A stretch of DNA of 64,000 nt. Source: Bifidobacterium asteroides. GTDB lineage: Bacteria; Actinomycetota; Actinomycetes; Actinomycetales; Bifidobacteriaceae. The position numbers and the translations under genes were made by a program. The stretch is taken from the NCBI RefSeq assembly GCF_009683175.1, contig NZ_WKKW01000002.1, positions 248,001-312,000 on the forward strand, given 5' to 3'. Below are positions 45,124 through 53,504 of the stretch, piece after piece; position 1 is the first letter of the stretch; each line of letters starts with the position of its first letter. The notes under the pieces are model-generated. The model was not told the DNA's origin. It ran no database searches and was given only the letters and a program-made list of their open reading frames with translations.

Positions 45124-45963
45124 CTACAGATCTCGGGACTCTGAAGATTCTTTTTCTGTAACAGGGACGGAATCTTCAGAGTCCTTTTTTGTCATTTGCT
45201 CGACAGCCCGATCGGACTCGTCGACGATCCACTCCATGGCATGCCGTGCCCCCTCTGCGTCGCCCCGACGTACCAGGGCAGCTATGTCGCCGTGCAGCCG
45301 CAGAGCCTTCTCATCGGCCTTCCTGGGCATGAGCTCATGCCGGGTCCGCCCAGACAGCACTGAGGCAATCACATCGCCCAGCGCCGCGAACATAGCGTTG
45401 CCCGATGCCTCAAGCAGGGTTCGATGGAAGGTTTCGTCAGCCTGAAGATAGTCCGGCCCATCGGCCCGGTCAGCGTTGGCGACCATATCAATGGCGGCCC
45501 GCGTCAACTTGGCCCATTGATCCTGATCAGCGCGGCTGGCCGCCAGCTGGGCAGCCATGGGCTCCACGCATGCCCTGAGTTCGGACAGCTCGTGCAGGGT
45601 CCGCCCCCGGTCAGGTCCGCGCAGCCTCCATTCGATCACCTGCGGATCATAGATATTCCAGAGTTGACAGTGGTTGACCGTGGCTCCGACCTTGCGTTTG
45701 ACAGTGACCAGACCCATGGCCTCAAGAACCCTGGTGACCTCTCGGGTGACCGTGCGCGAAGGCCTCTGGCTGTCCAGGTCCGGTGCGGGCAGCCGGTCGC
45801 CCGGAGCGATTGCACCATCGACGATGGCCGCCCCCCACTGGTCCAGCAATCGATCATGCAGGGTGCCTTCTGCAGCCGCTTCGTCATCAGGTTTGCTCGC
45901 GCTTTCCACGAATTCCACTCTAGCAACCAGGCTCGTTCCCAACCGACTCGGAGGGGTCTGCAA
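45124..45963 (-). CDS. GntR/FadR-family regulator, probably of gluconate genes
   Basis: A 279-residue regulator of the FadR subgroup. The winged helix lies at about 35-100: LHDRLLDQWGAAIVDGAIAP then RTVTREVTRVLEAMGLVTVK. The C-terminal all-helical ligand domain follows with ELRACVEPMAAQLAASRA and ADETFHRTLLEASGN, the Asp/His set that in many members binds a metal and an acidic sugar or acid. Divergent from gntP-gntK it probably answers to gluconate or 6-phosphogluconate. The start is uncertain: TTG at 45963, TTG at 45942 or a later GTG; none has a ribosome site, so leaderless translation is possible. Its last 20 codons contain the pgl terminator hairpin. Confidence 0.85.
   Translation of the reverse strand: MQTPPSRLGTSLVARVEFVESASKPDDEAAAEGTLHDRLLDQWGAAIVDGAIAPGDRLPAPDLDSQRPSRTVTREVTRVLEAMGLVTVKRKVGATVNHCQLWNIYDPQVIEWRLRGPDRGRTLHELSELRACVEPMAAQLAASRADQDQWAKLTRAAIDMVANADRADGPDYLQADETFHRTLLEASGNAMFAALGDVIASVLSGRTRHELMPRKADEKALRLHGDIAALVRRGDAEGARHAMEWIVDESDRAVEQMTKKDSEDSVPVTEKESSESRDL
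45136..45190 (+). terminator. pgl terminator inside the gntR coding end
   Basis: GGACTCTGAAGATTC (45136-45150) pairs perfectly over 15 bases with 45170-45184, around a 19-base loop, and six Ts follow (45185-45190) on the plus strand. It terminates the zwf-opcA-pgl unit. It also encodes the last residues of the convergent GntR protein, giving a repetitive acidic tail. Confidence 0.92.
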
Positions 45964-46050
45964 ACAATTAGAGACTTAACACTGCCCTCAGCATGCCATC
46001 TTCCAATCCGTCCCAGTTTCGTGTAAGATATTGTCTGTTAAGGCATACTT

Positions 46051-46070
46051 AATATCACACTATCGATATT
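46051..46070. promoter_or_regulatory. Inverted repeat in the gntR/gntP divergent region
   Basis: AATATC (46051-46056) and GATATT (46065-46070) are perfect arms eight bases apart, in the 178-base region between the divergent gntR and gntP genes. It is a candidate site for the GntR regulator. I could not assign certain -35/-10 boxes. Confidence 0.45.
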
Positions 46071-46141
46071 ACGTAATGCAAAAATAAGAGCCGAGAAGCC
46101 GCCGAAGCCGAACGGTTCACATCCTCAGAGAAGAGGCAGCA

Positions 46142-47587
46142 ATGCTTTTAGCGTCGCAACCGACAGCCGAAGGGTTCCTGACCCTTGCGGCGAGTCAGGC
46201 CGTATCCCTGAACACCACCCGATTGGGCATCAGCCTGGTGCTCAGCCTGGCGGTGCTCATCTTCCTGGTCACTGTCGTCAAACTTCATCCCTTTGTCTCC
46301 CTGCTGGGTGCCGCCCTGGTCGTCGGCATCGGTTCCGGCTATGGTCCCGTAGCCACCCTGACCAGCTTCACTGGCGAGTTCGGCAACACCATGGGCTCCG
46401 TGGGCATTCTGATCGGCTTGGGAGCCATGATCGGCAAGGTCCTCATGGACACCGGAGCCACTGACCAGGTGGTCAACACCCTGGTGGCCAAGTCCAAGCC
46501 CGCCACCATCCCTTGGATCATGGCTCTGATCGGCGCCCTGATCGGCCTGCCCATGTTCTTCGAGGTCGGCCTGGTCATTCTGGTCCCGGTCATCATTCTG
46601 GTGGCCCGCCGTACCAAGCTCCCCCTGATGCGGGTGGCCATCCCCACCCTGGCAGGCCTGTCCATCATGCACGCCTGTGTGCCTCCCCACCCTGGTCCCC
46701 TGGCGGCCCTGAGCCAGTTCAAGCAGACCGGCAATGTGGGCATGACCATGATGTTCGGTATCCCCTTCGCCCTCATCACCCTGGTCGTCGTGGGCCCGGC
46801 CTTCTCCCGGCTGGCTTCCCGCTGGGTGCCCATTCAGGCTCCGGCTGATTTCGTGGCCAAAAGCGAGCAGGCCGGCAAGGAAGAGACCCGGCTGCCATCC
46901 TTCGCCCTCTCGGTCTGCTGCATCCTGCTGCCGGCAGTCCTCATGCTGCTGACCTCCATCTTCGAAATCGCCATTCCCGGGTTCAAGGACCGCACGGACG
47001 GACTGGCACAGACCATCAACTTCATCGGCAACCCGGTCATGGCCCTGGCCATAGCGCTGATTGTCTCCATGCTGGTCCTCAAGGCGGCCTCGGGCATCTC
47101 CTGGAAGACCGTCAATGACTCCCTGGGAGCCTCGCTGCCCGCAGTGGCAGGCATCCTGCTGATCGTGGGCGCAGGCGGCGGCTTCAAGGGCGTACTGGTC
47201 TCCACCGGCATCGGCAAGATCATCGGCACCTTTGTGGAGAACTCCAACATCTCCATCTTCCTGCTGGGCTGGGTCATCGCCGTCTTTGTGCGCATCGCCA
47301 CAGGATCGGCCACCGTCTCCATCCTGACCACGGCCGGCATCCTCAGCAACGCCATGACCATGATGCATGCGGGCTCCATGGCAACCACACTCCTGGTCAT
47401 CGCCATCGGCGCCGGCTCCATCTTCCTCTCCCACCTCAACGACGCTGGCTTCTGGCTGATCAAGGAGTACTTCGGCCTGAGTGTCGGCGAGACCCTGAAG
47501 ACCTGGTCGGTTCTGGAATGCCTGCTGTCGGTAGTGGTCCTGGTCCTGGTCATGATCGCCAGCATCTTTGTGCCCATCACCGCCTGA
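46142..47587 (+). CDS. gntP: GntP-family gluconate:proton symporter
   Basis: A 481-residue membrane protein with 12-14 helices typical of GntP permeases. Signature segments: VGIGSGYGPVATLTSFTGEF, GLGAMIGKVLMDTGATDQVV, MHACVPPHPGPLAAL (a strongly conserved loop thought to lie at the substrate site) and FVRIATGSATVSILTTAGIL. The hydrophilic linker near residues 235-260 divides the halves. It would bring gluconate or a related sugar acid in with protons. GAGAAGAGG precedes the ATG. It is 36 bases upstream of gluconokinase, one operon; the GntR gene diverges. Confidence 0.95.
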   Translation: MLLASQPTAEGFLTLAASQAVSLNTTRLGISLVLSLAVLIFLVTVVKLHPFVSLLGAALVVGIGSGYGPVATLTSFTGEFGNTMGSVGILIGLGAMIGKVLMDTGATDQVVNTLVAKSKPATIPWIMALIGALIGLPMFFEVGLVILVPVIILVARRTKLPLMRVAIPTLAGLSIMHACVPPHPGPLAALSQFKQTGNVGMTMMFGIPFALITLVVVGPAFSRLASRWVPIQAPADFVAKSEQAGKEETRLPSFALSVCCILLPAVLMLLTSIFEIAIPGFKDRTDGLAQTINFIGNPVMALAIALIVSMLVLKAASGISWKTVNDSLGASLPAVAGILLIVGAGGGFKGVLVSTGIGKIIGTFVENSNISIFLLGWVIAVFVRIATGSATVSILTTAGILSNAMTMMHAGSMATTLLVIAIGAGSIFLSHLNDAGFWLIKEYFGLSVGETLKTWSVLECLLSVVVLVLVMIASIFVPITA

Positions 47588-47623
47588 GCGTCATTGCCGG
47601 ATCACTTTTCAGAAAGGTTGCAC

Positions 47624-48301
47624 ATGATCGACACATCGTTGAAGAACTCCGACGCCTTGAGCGCAGAGGATCACCCGGAGCCCAAGGTCCCCGCGGCAGT
47701 GGACAACACGGTTCCCCCGAACTACTTCCAAGGCCGCACGCCGATTCTGGTCATCATGGGGGTCTCCGGCTGCGGCAAGACCACCATGAACGAGCACCTG
47801 GGCAACAAGCTGGGCTGGGACATGGCCGAGGCCGACGACTTCCATCCCCAGGCCAACATCGACAAGATGGCCCGTGGCATCCCCCTGAACGACGAGGACC
47901 GATGGCCCTGGCTGGACAGCATCCATGATTGGATCGAGGACCACATACGCCGTGGAGTGCCCGGAACCGTCACCTGCTCGGCCCTGAAGCGGATCTATCG
48001 TGACCGGCTGCGGATGCCTGGGGTGGTCTTCATCCACCTGAGCGGGGACTACGACTCCATCATGGAACGGCTCTCCAAGCGGAAGGGCCACTTCATGAAA
48101 CCGCAGATGCTGCGCTCCCAGTTCGATGACCTGGAGCCCCTGGGACCGGACGAGGTCCACCTGACCATCGACGTGGGTCTGCGCATGTCCCCTGAGATCG
48201 AGGCCGAAGAGGTCATCGACACCCTGGGCCTGCAGTGCGATGTCAAGGCGCACACCGCCCAGGTTCAGGCCGAGCGCGCCCGGCAGGCAGCCCGCCAGTA
48301 G
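47624..48301 (+). CDS. gntK: Gluconokinase
   Basis: A 225-residue kinase that makes 6-phosphogluconate from gluconate and ATP. Walker A is GVSGCGKTT (46-54), followed by the typical EADDFHPQANIDKMARGIPL with the Asp-Asp-Phe-His motif and the substrate-binding region, then DRWPWLDSIHDWI and TCSALKRIYRDRLR. Usual length is about 170; here 45 extra N-terminal and about 20 C-terminal residues flank the core. The ATG at 47624 is chosen for the nearby AAAGG; the in-frame upstream ATG has no site. It works with GntP and the dehydrogenase that follows. Confidence 0.94.
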   Translation: MIDTSLKNSDALSAEDHPEPKVPAAVDNTVPPNYFQGRTPILVIMGVSGCGKTTMNEHLGNKLGWDMAEADDFHPQANIDKMARGIPLNDEDRWPWLDSIHDWIEDHIRRGVPGTVTCSALKRIYRDRLRMPGVVFIHLSGDYDSIMERLSKRKGHFMKPQMLRSQFDDLEPLGPDEVHLTIDVGLRMSPEIEAEEVIDTLGLQCDVKAHTAQVQAERARQAARQ

Positions 48302-48310
48302 CACCGACAA

Positions 48311-48331
48311 ATCGGCCCGACCGCGGCCGAT
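48311..48331 (+). repeat. Hairpin between gntK and the short 6PGDH gene
   Basis: ATCGGCC (48311-48317) pairs perfectly with GGCCGAT (48325-48331) around a seven-base loop. No T-tract follows, so it probably stabilises or partially ends the gntP-gntK message. Confidence 0.5.
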
Positions 48332-48388
48332 CAGCAACCATCGCGGTCAACTTCACACTGTTGCAGTCAAGGGAGAGGAACTGACACT

Positions 48389-49267
48389 ATGAAGATTGGC
48401 ATGATTGGCCTGGGACGCATGGGCAAGAACATGGCGGACCGCCTGCGCACCGGCGGCCACCAGGTGGTCGGCTACGACATCGCTCCGGACTCGGGCAGGG
48501 ATGTTGACAGCCTTGGGGCCCTGGTCCAGGCCCTCGAGGCCCCCCGGGTGATCTGGGTCATGGTTCCGGCCGGCAAGCCCATCGAGTCCACTCTCGATCA
48601 GCTGGGCGAGCTGATGGAGCGGGGCGATCTGGTCGTGGATGGAGGCAACACCCGCTTCACCCAGGATCAGGAGCACGCCCAAGCCCTGGCTGCCAAGGGC
48701 ATAGGCCTGGTGGACGTGGGCACCTCCAACGGCATCTGGGGCAAAGAGAAGGGCTACGCTCTTATGGTCGGCGGATCGGACCAGGATGTGGCCCGGATCC
48801 AGCCCATCCTGGACACCCTGAAGCCCGAGGGTGACTACGGTCTGGTCCACGCGGGAGGCACCGGCGCAGGCCACTATGCCAAGATGGTCCACAACGGCAT
48901 CGAGTATGGGATGATGCAGGCCCTGGCAGAGGGGTACGCGGTTCTGGAGGCCTCCGACCTGATCAAGGAGCCTGGCGAAGTGGTGGAGTCCTGGCGTAAG
49001 GGCTCGGTCATCCAGTCCTGGCTGCTGGACCTGCTGGCCCAGGCCCTGAAGGAGGACCCGCACCTGAGCGGGATCGCCGGCGAGGCCGATGAGACCGGCG
49101 AGACCAAGTGGATGATTGCGGACGCCCTGGAGCTGGGGGTGCCCACACCCGCCATCACCTCGGCCCTCTACGCCCGTCAGTCCTCCAAGATCGAGGACCC
49201 CATGACCATGAAGGTGGTCTCCGCCCTGCGCAGCGCCTTCGGCGGCCACCCCATCGTCAGGGAGTGA
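48389..49267 (+). CDS. gnd: 6-Phosphogluconate dehydrogenase, short NAD-type
   Basis: A 292-residue enzyme that oxidises and decarboxylates 6-phosphogluconate to ribulose-5-phosphate. MIGLGRMGKNMADRLRTGG opens the dinucleotide fold; VVGYDIAPDSG carries an Asp after the second strand, which favours NAD over NADP. GAGHYAKMVHNGIEYGMMQA holds the catalytic Lys and Glu. It is the short (about 300) form, which lacks the duplicated helical domain of the 480-residue type and is typical of some Gram-positives. It lies 87 bases after gntK in the same direction, so gluconate is brought in, phosphorylated and oxidised here. Its stop overlaps the converging GH43 gene by 11 bases. Confidence 0.92.
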   Translation: MKIGMIGLGRMGKNMADRLRTGGHQVVGYDIAPDSGRDVDSLGALVQALEAPRVIWVMVPAGKPIESTLDQLGELMERGDLVVDGGNTRFTQDQEHAQALAAKGIGLVDVGTSNGIWGKEKGYALMVGGSDQDVARIQPILDTLKPEGDYGLVHAGGTGAGHYAKMVHNGIEYGMMQALAEGYAVLEASDLIKEPGEVVESWRKGSVIQSWLLDLLAQALKEDPHLSGIAGEADETGETKWMIADALELGVPTPAITSALYARQSSKIEDPMTMKVVSALRSAFGGHPIVRE

Positions 49268-50186
49268 CCCGGTCCCGAGCCGGGTACCAGTAGGATCCCA
49301 CCTGCGGACGGACCTGGACCATGGCACCGTCATCAGCGAAATCCAAGGGGGCAAAGACGATTTCGCGATGGCAGCCGTCGCCTTGGCCGTCCCTGGCGAA
49401 CCTGTGGTAGGCCACAATCCAGTCATCCCGGCCCGGCACGCGGGTGATGCAGTGGTGCCCCGTGGCCAGGATCCCCTTGGCACGATCGGCCTGGATCAGG
49501 ACCTCGGGTGCGGCCCAAGGCCCGTCCAGCGATGGCGCACTGGACCAGCGGATCCGGTAGCTCGGATCCCTGGTGTCGTTCTCCGACCAGGAGGCATAGT
49601 AGGTGTCTCCCCGTCGACAGACAGTGATGGCTTCGCGGAAGTTGTCGGGCACGGCGGAGCGCACTGAGCCTTCTTCCAGACGCAGGCCGTCCGGGCTCAG
49701 CCGCCCCATGTAGGCACGGCCATTGCCCCAGAGCAGATAGGGCGCATCGTCGTCATCCACAAAGACCGAAGGATCGATGGGCAGGCAGTCGTAGTCCCCC
49801 CGGGCGATGAAAGGCCCCTGGGCCGCCCGGAAGGGGCCGGTTGGACCGGGAGCGACGGCCTGGCCGATCTGCCCGTCGGCCACAAAATACAGGATGCAGC
49901 GTCCCTGGCGCACCAACAGGCAGGGAGCCCAGGCGCCCTGTCCCCCATGCCACCAGGGAACCTGGTCCAGGTCCAGGATTTTTCTGCGGGTCCAGTGGCA
50001 CAGGTCCCCGGATTCATAAACGTAGAAGGCATGCGAGGACCATTCAGGCAGACCGTCCTCGGTGCAGTAGAGGTACCAGCGGTCCCCGATCATGACCAGA
50101 TCCGGGTCCGCGCAGTAGCGATGCAGGGGGTTACTCGCCAAGCCGGTCCCCTCCGACCCTTGATGTGCGTTTGCGATTTCCTCCAT
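49257..50186 (-). CDS. GH43-type glycoside hydrolase
   Basis: A 309-residue five-bladed propeller without signal peptide. LHRYCADPDLVMIGDRWYLY holds the base Asp; DYDCLPIDPSVFVDDDDAPY the middle Asp; FREAITVCRRGDTYYASWSE is the region of the acid Glu. It fits exo-acting arabinosidases or xylosidases of GH43, subfamily unsure. It is the last gene of the ABC operon (solute-binding protein, two permeases). An ATG at 50243 would lie inside a GC-rich hairpin region (50214-50240), so 50186 is preferred, preceded by CGGAG. It acts on oligosaccharides brought in by the transporter. Start remains open. Confidence 0.85.
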   Translation of the reverse strand: MEEIANAHQGSEGTGLASNPLHRYCADPDLVMIGDRWYLYCTEDGLPEWSSHAFYVYESGDLCHWTRRKILDLDQVPWWHGGQGAWAPCLLVRQGRCILYFVADGQIGQAVAPGPTGPFRAAQGPFIARGDYDCLPIDPSVFVDDDDAPYLLWGNGRAYMGRLSPDGLRLEEGSVRSAVPDNFREAITVCRRGDTYYASWSENDTRDPSYRIRWSSAPSLDGPWAAPEVLIQADRAKGILATGHHCITRVPGRDDWIVAYHRFARDGQGDGCHREIVFAPLDFADDGAMVQVRPQVGSYWYPARDRVTP

Positions 50187-50213
50187 GGACTTTGACTCCG
50201 ATCCTTCATGAAT

Positions 50214-50240
50214 GCGGCGGCCGGAACCTCCGACCGCCGC
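50214..50240 (-). repeat. Hairpin after the permease gene
   Basis: GCGGCGG pairs perfectly with CCGCCGC (50214-50220 with 50234-50240) around a 13-base loop, just downstream of the second permease. It has no T-tract and may stabilise the upstream part of the ABC transcript. Confidence 0.45.
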
Positions 50241-50269
50241 CATTGACTACGACCTTCCGACTAGCCGCC

Positions 50270-51127
50270 TTACCCCTTGACCGCGCCGGCAACCAGCCCG
50301 GAGACGATCCACTTCTGGCAGAAGATGAAGAAGACGAAGACCGGGATTAGGGCCAGGACCGTGATGGTCATGAAGCTGGGCCAATCAGTGGTGAACTGGC
50401 CGACTGCGTTGTAGACCTGCAGAACGATGGTGCGCAGGTTGGAGCTGCTGATGAAGACGTTGGCCGTCATGAAGTCGTTCCAGGTCGACATGGTCTGGAA
50501 GACCACCACCGTGGTCAGGATGGGCCTGATCAGCGGCAGCACGATGTTCCAGAAGATCCTTAGGGGACCGGCCCCGTCGATCCTGGCGGCCTCGATGACC
50601 TCGAAGGGCAGGGACTGCATGTAGCCCACAATCAGGAAGTAGCAGAAGACCGCCCCGCCCAGGTACATGACGATCAGGCCCAGGAGCGTGTTGACCAACC
50701 CCACGCTGGACTCCATCCGGTAGAGGGGAATCAGGGTGGACTGGGTGGGAATGACGAAGGCGATCATGAGGATCACCCCTATGACCGAGGTGAAGATCGA
50801 CTTGCGCAGAATCATCCCATAGGCGGCCAGGGCTCCGATCAGCACCTGGAAGAGGACGCCGAAGAAGGTGACGATCAGGGTGTTGACCAGGCTGCGGACG
50901 ATAGGCACCGTAGCGAAGGCCCGCGTGTAGTTGCGCAGCGTCCACTGCTTGGGCAGACCCAGCGGATTGGTGGCCATGTCGGGGACGGTCTTGAAGGTGT
51001 TGATCAGGATGTACCAGAGGGGCACAGCGCAGATCAGGGCGATGATCAGCACCACCACGCTCCTGACCACCGAACGCCGCCGTTCCCGCTGGCTCAGTGT
51101 CAGAGTCGAGTTCTTGCTGCTGCTCAT
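50270..51127 (-). CDS. Sugar ABC transporter permease (MalG type)
   Basis: A 285-residue, six-helix permease of the CUT1 family. The EAA loop LPFEVIEAARIDGAGPLRIF binds the transport ATPase. LPLYRMESSVGLVNTLLGLI and the C-terminal ending GLVAGAVKG match MalG-type subunits. AGGAGG precedes the ATG, which overlaps the stop of the partner permease by four bases. No ATPase gene lies in the cluster, so a shared ATPase (MsmK-like) encoded elsewhere must serve it. The substrate is probably an oligosaccharide that the GH43 enzyme cuts. Confidence 0.93.
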   Translation of the reverse strand: MSSSKNSTLTLSQRERRRSVVRSVVVLIIALICAVPLWYILINTFKTVPDMATNPLGLPKQWTLRNYTRAFATVPIVRSLVNTLIVTFFGVLFQVLIGALAAYGMILRKSIFTSVIGVILMIAFVIPTQSTLIPLYRMESSVGLVNTLLGLIVMYLGGAVFCYFLIVGYMQSLPFEVIEAARIDGAGPLRIFWNIVLPLIRPILTTVVVFQTMSTWNDFMTANVFISSSNLRTIVLQVYNAVGQFTTDWPSFMTITVLALIPVFVFFIFCQKWIVSGLVAGAVKG

Positions 51128-52053
51128 TGGAACCTCCTGGAAATCAGGCTGGCGGCGCCCATCTGAGCGAAGACCACCAGGGCCGTGGCCACGGTGAACA
51201 GGACCGCCAGGGCCGAACCCAGCCCGTACTGGGACTGGCCGATGCCCTGCTGAATGATGGACTGGGTCACCGTATAGGTGGAGTACCCGGGGCCGCCCTT
51301 GGTCATGGTGTAGGGCAGGTCGTAGACCTTGAGGCCTCCTGACATGAGCAGGAAGCTGGAGGTGACGATGCCCGGAATCAGCTGGGGCAGGGTGATGTGG
51401 ACGAACTGCTGGCGTCTGGTGGCCCCGTCCACCGTGGCCTGCTCATAGAGGTCTCCGGGAATGGACTGCAGGAAGGCCAGGTAGAGTGTGGCATGCCAGC
51501 CGATCTGCGCCCAGACCGCGATGAAGATGACACAGCACCGGGCCAGGGTCGAATTGGACAGCCAGGGCACCGGTCCCAGGCCGAAGACGCCCAGGATGGT
51601 GTTGAAGACACCTGACTTCATGGGCGAGAAGATGTACTTCCAGACCATGCCCATGATGGCCAGCGAAGGCACGCTGAAGAAGAAGAATAGGGAACGGGCG
51701 AAGTTGCGGCCCCAGAACTTCCGGTTCAGGGTGACGGCCAGGGGGATGGCGAAGATGGTCACCAGAACCGTCTGGGCCACGGCATACAGGATGGTGAACA
51801 CCAGACCCTGCATGGTCGAGGAATCGGTGAACACGCTGTGATAGTTCTTCCAGCCCACATAGTGCATGTTCAGGCTGTAGCCGTTGAAGTCGGTCACCGA
51901 GTAGATGATGGTCTGCACCAGCGGCACCGCGAAGAGGATGACGAAGACGGCCAGGATGGGCAGGAGGAACCAGAAAGAGGTCAGATCCTGCCGCAGGCCG
52001 ACCATGCGCCGCCGATGGGCGTTGGCACGTTCTGCCGAGGATTGGGAAGCCAT
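51124..52053 (-). CDS. Sugar ABC transporter permease (MalF type)
   Basis: A 309-residue, six-helix CUT1 permease. PILAVFVILFAVPLVQTIIY is the first helix, and DLYEQATVDGATRRQQFVHI the EAA loop that docks the ATPase. The start is the ATG at 52053 with AGGAAGGG upstream, 13 bases after the stop of the binding-protein gene; the longer frame to 52095 overlaps that gene and is unlikely. It forms the heterodimeric pore with the following permease. Confidence 0.93.
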   Translation of the reverse strand: MASQSSAERANAHRRRMVGLRQDLTSFWFLLPILAVFVILFAVPLVQTIIYSVTDFNGYSLNMHYVGWKNYHSVFTDSSTMQGLVFTILYAVAQTVLVTIFAIPLAVTLNRKFWGRNFARSLFFFFSVPSLAIMGMVWKYIFSPMKSGVFNTILGVFGLGPVPWLSNSTLARCCVIFIAVWAQIGWHATLYLAFLQSIPGDLYEQATVDGATRRQQFVHITLPQLIPGIVTSSFLLMSGGLKVYDLPYTMTKGGPGYSTYTVTQSIIQQGIGQSQYGLGSALAVLFTVATALVVFAQMGAASLISRRFQ

Positions 52054-52066
52054 GTTCCAGCCCTTC

Positions 52067-53317
52067 CTACTTGACCGAGGCCATCTTGTCGTCAATGGCC
52101 TTGGCCCACTGATCCAGATTGATGGACCCCTGCACCAGCTGCTGGGTCTCGGACTGGCGGACCGTGGTCAGCACATCAGGCTTGGCATAGAAGTTCATCA
52201 ACAGGAAGTAATGGCCCGGCTGCACGTTGGCTCGATAGACCTGCTCGTACTCGGGCTTGACCTTGGCCTTGAACCCCTGGACGGTGATGGCATCCCCGTT
52301 GTCGGCCGAACGCTGCAGGGCCCAGTGGCTGTCCATGAAGGTCAGGAACTTCCGGGCGGCCTTGAGCTTGTCGCCCTTGAGATGGGAGTAGATGGCGTAG
52401 GCAGGCGATGGCGATCCCTGGGCGTAATTGACCATGCCCTTCTCCATGAGCGGCATGGGGGCCATGCCATACTTGAGCCCGGCCTGGCCAATGGATGGCA
52501 GATCCCAGGGGCCGGTGCAGATCATGGCCACCTGGCCATTGATGAACTGGGTCTTCATGTCGTCGCCGCTGATGCCGACCGTATCCCGGGTGACCAGGCC
52601 CTGGTCGTAGAGCTTCATCCAGGCCGCAGCCGCCTCGCGTTGGTCGCTGCCGGGCTTTTGGGGGCGACGGTCGATCAGACTGGTCACATCGACCTTGTCC
52701 CTGTCGAACTGCGAGCCCATGAAGGCATCGGGAATCCTGCTGGGGCCATCGGCGATGGTCTCCAGGAAGGGCGTGACCCCGGCGGCCTTGAGCTTCTTGC
52801 ACAGCTGCAGGAACCCGTCCCAGGTCTCCGGAACCTCCTTGGCGCCAGCCTTGGCCAGCAGGTCCTTGTTGTAGACGATGCCGGAGGCCCAGGAGGACAC
52901 GGACATACCGTAGACCTTGCCCTCATGACTGACGAAGTCCTTGTTGGCCTGGGAGATGTTGCGCATGAAGGGCTCGTTGGTCAGGTCCCGCACGTAGCCG
53001 TTCTTGATCAGGTCAGCCTTGTTCTCGGAGGTGATGATGAACACATCCGGGGCCTGGTTGCCGACCAGTCGGGTCTGCAGGGTCTGGATGTACTCGGGGG
53101 TCGGCGGCGAGTAGCTGAAGTCCACCTTGATCCCCGGGTTCTGTTGCTCGAATTGGTCGATGTATGGCCTCATGACCTGTTCGTTGTTCCATGACAGGAA
53201 GGTCAGCGTGGTCTTGGACCCGTCAGCGCCACCAGCCCCGCAGGCACCCATGGCCGACACCAACACGCCGACCCCCAACGCCGCAGCTATGCCCTTCCAT
53301 GCTCGCTTCAGCTTCAT
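52067..53317 (-). CDS. Sugar ABC transporter solute-binding lipoprotein
   Basis: A 416-residue extracellular binding protein. Residues 1-26 are a lipoprotein signal peptide (KGIAAALGVGVLVSAMGAC) with the lipid-modified Cys26. The mature part has the cluster-D fold of sugar-binding proteins: LTFLSWNNEQVMRPYIDQFE, APDVFIITSENKADLI, and GPWDLPSIGQAGLKYGMAPM. The ATG at 53317 follows AAGGAGG. It is first of the operon, under control of two mirror operators bound by the divergent LacI-type regulator. The ligand is probably an arabino- or xylo-oligosaccharide, inferred from the GH43 partner. Confidence 0.93.
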   Translation of the reverse strand: MKLKRAWKGIAAALGVGVLVSAMGACGAGGADGSKTTLTFLSWNNEQVMRPYIDQFEQQNPGIKVDFSYSPPTPEYIQTLQTRLVGNQAPDVFIITSENKADLIKNGYVRDLTNEPFMRNISQANKDFVSHEGKVYGMSVSSWASGIVYNKDLLAKAGAKEVPETWDGFLQLCKKLKAAGVTPFLETIADGPSRIPDAFMGSQFDRDKVDVTSLIDRRPQKPGSDQREAAAAWMKLYDQGLVTRDTVGISGDDMKTQFINGQVAMICTGPWDLPSIGQAGLKYGMAPMPLMEKGMVNYAQGSPSPAYAIYSHLKGDKLKAARKFLTFMDSHWALQRSADNGDAITVQGFKAKVKPEYEQVYRANVQPGHYFLLMNFYAKPDVLTTVRQSETQQLVQGSINLDQWAKAIDDKMASVK

Positions 53318-53379
53318 GACTCCTCCTTGCAATCAATCCTCTGAACTTCCTTCCGGGCTGTTCAACGTCGAGACCCGGG

Positions 53380-53441
53380 AATTGACACGATTCAACTGCT
53401 GTCACAATATGGTATAGCACGTTGATTGAATCGTGTCAATT
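53380..53441. promoter_or_regulatory. Paired LacI operators over face-to-face promoters
   Basis: AATTGACACGATTCAA (53380-53395) and its exact reverse complement (53426-53441) form 16-base arms. Each half is itself a LacI-type site (TTGAnnCGnnTCAA), with 44 bases between centres. The minus-strand promoter has TTGACA (53439-53434), a 17-base spacer and TATACC (53416-53411). The plus-strand promoter has TTGACA (53382-53387), a 17-base spacer and CAATAT (53405-53410). Each operator thus covers the -35 box of one promoter and lies just past the start of the other. Confidence 0.85.
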
Positions 53442-53504
53442 ACATTCCGATAAGGCCACCCAGGTGCCTAAGATAATGGCTGAACCCCGGGAAAGGTGCG
53501 AGAG

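Noticed and set aside
46148-47434. A 428-codon open frame on the minus strand opposite gntP
   Set aside because: Its product is a His/Asp/Gly-rich shadow of the permease codons; gntP has full family signatures.
51905-53194. A 429-codon open frame opposite the solute-binding protein gene
   Set aside because: It is antisense to a well-supported lipoprotein gene and starts inside the neighbouring permease; no domain is recognisable.
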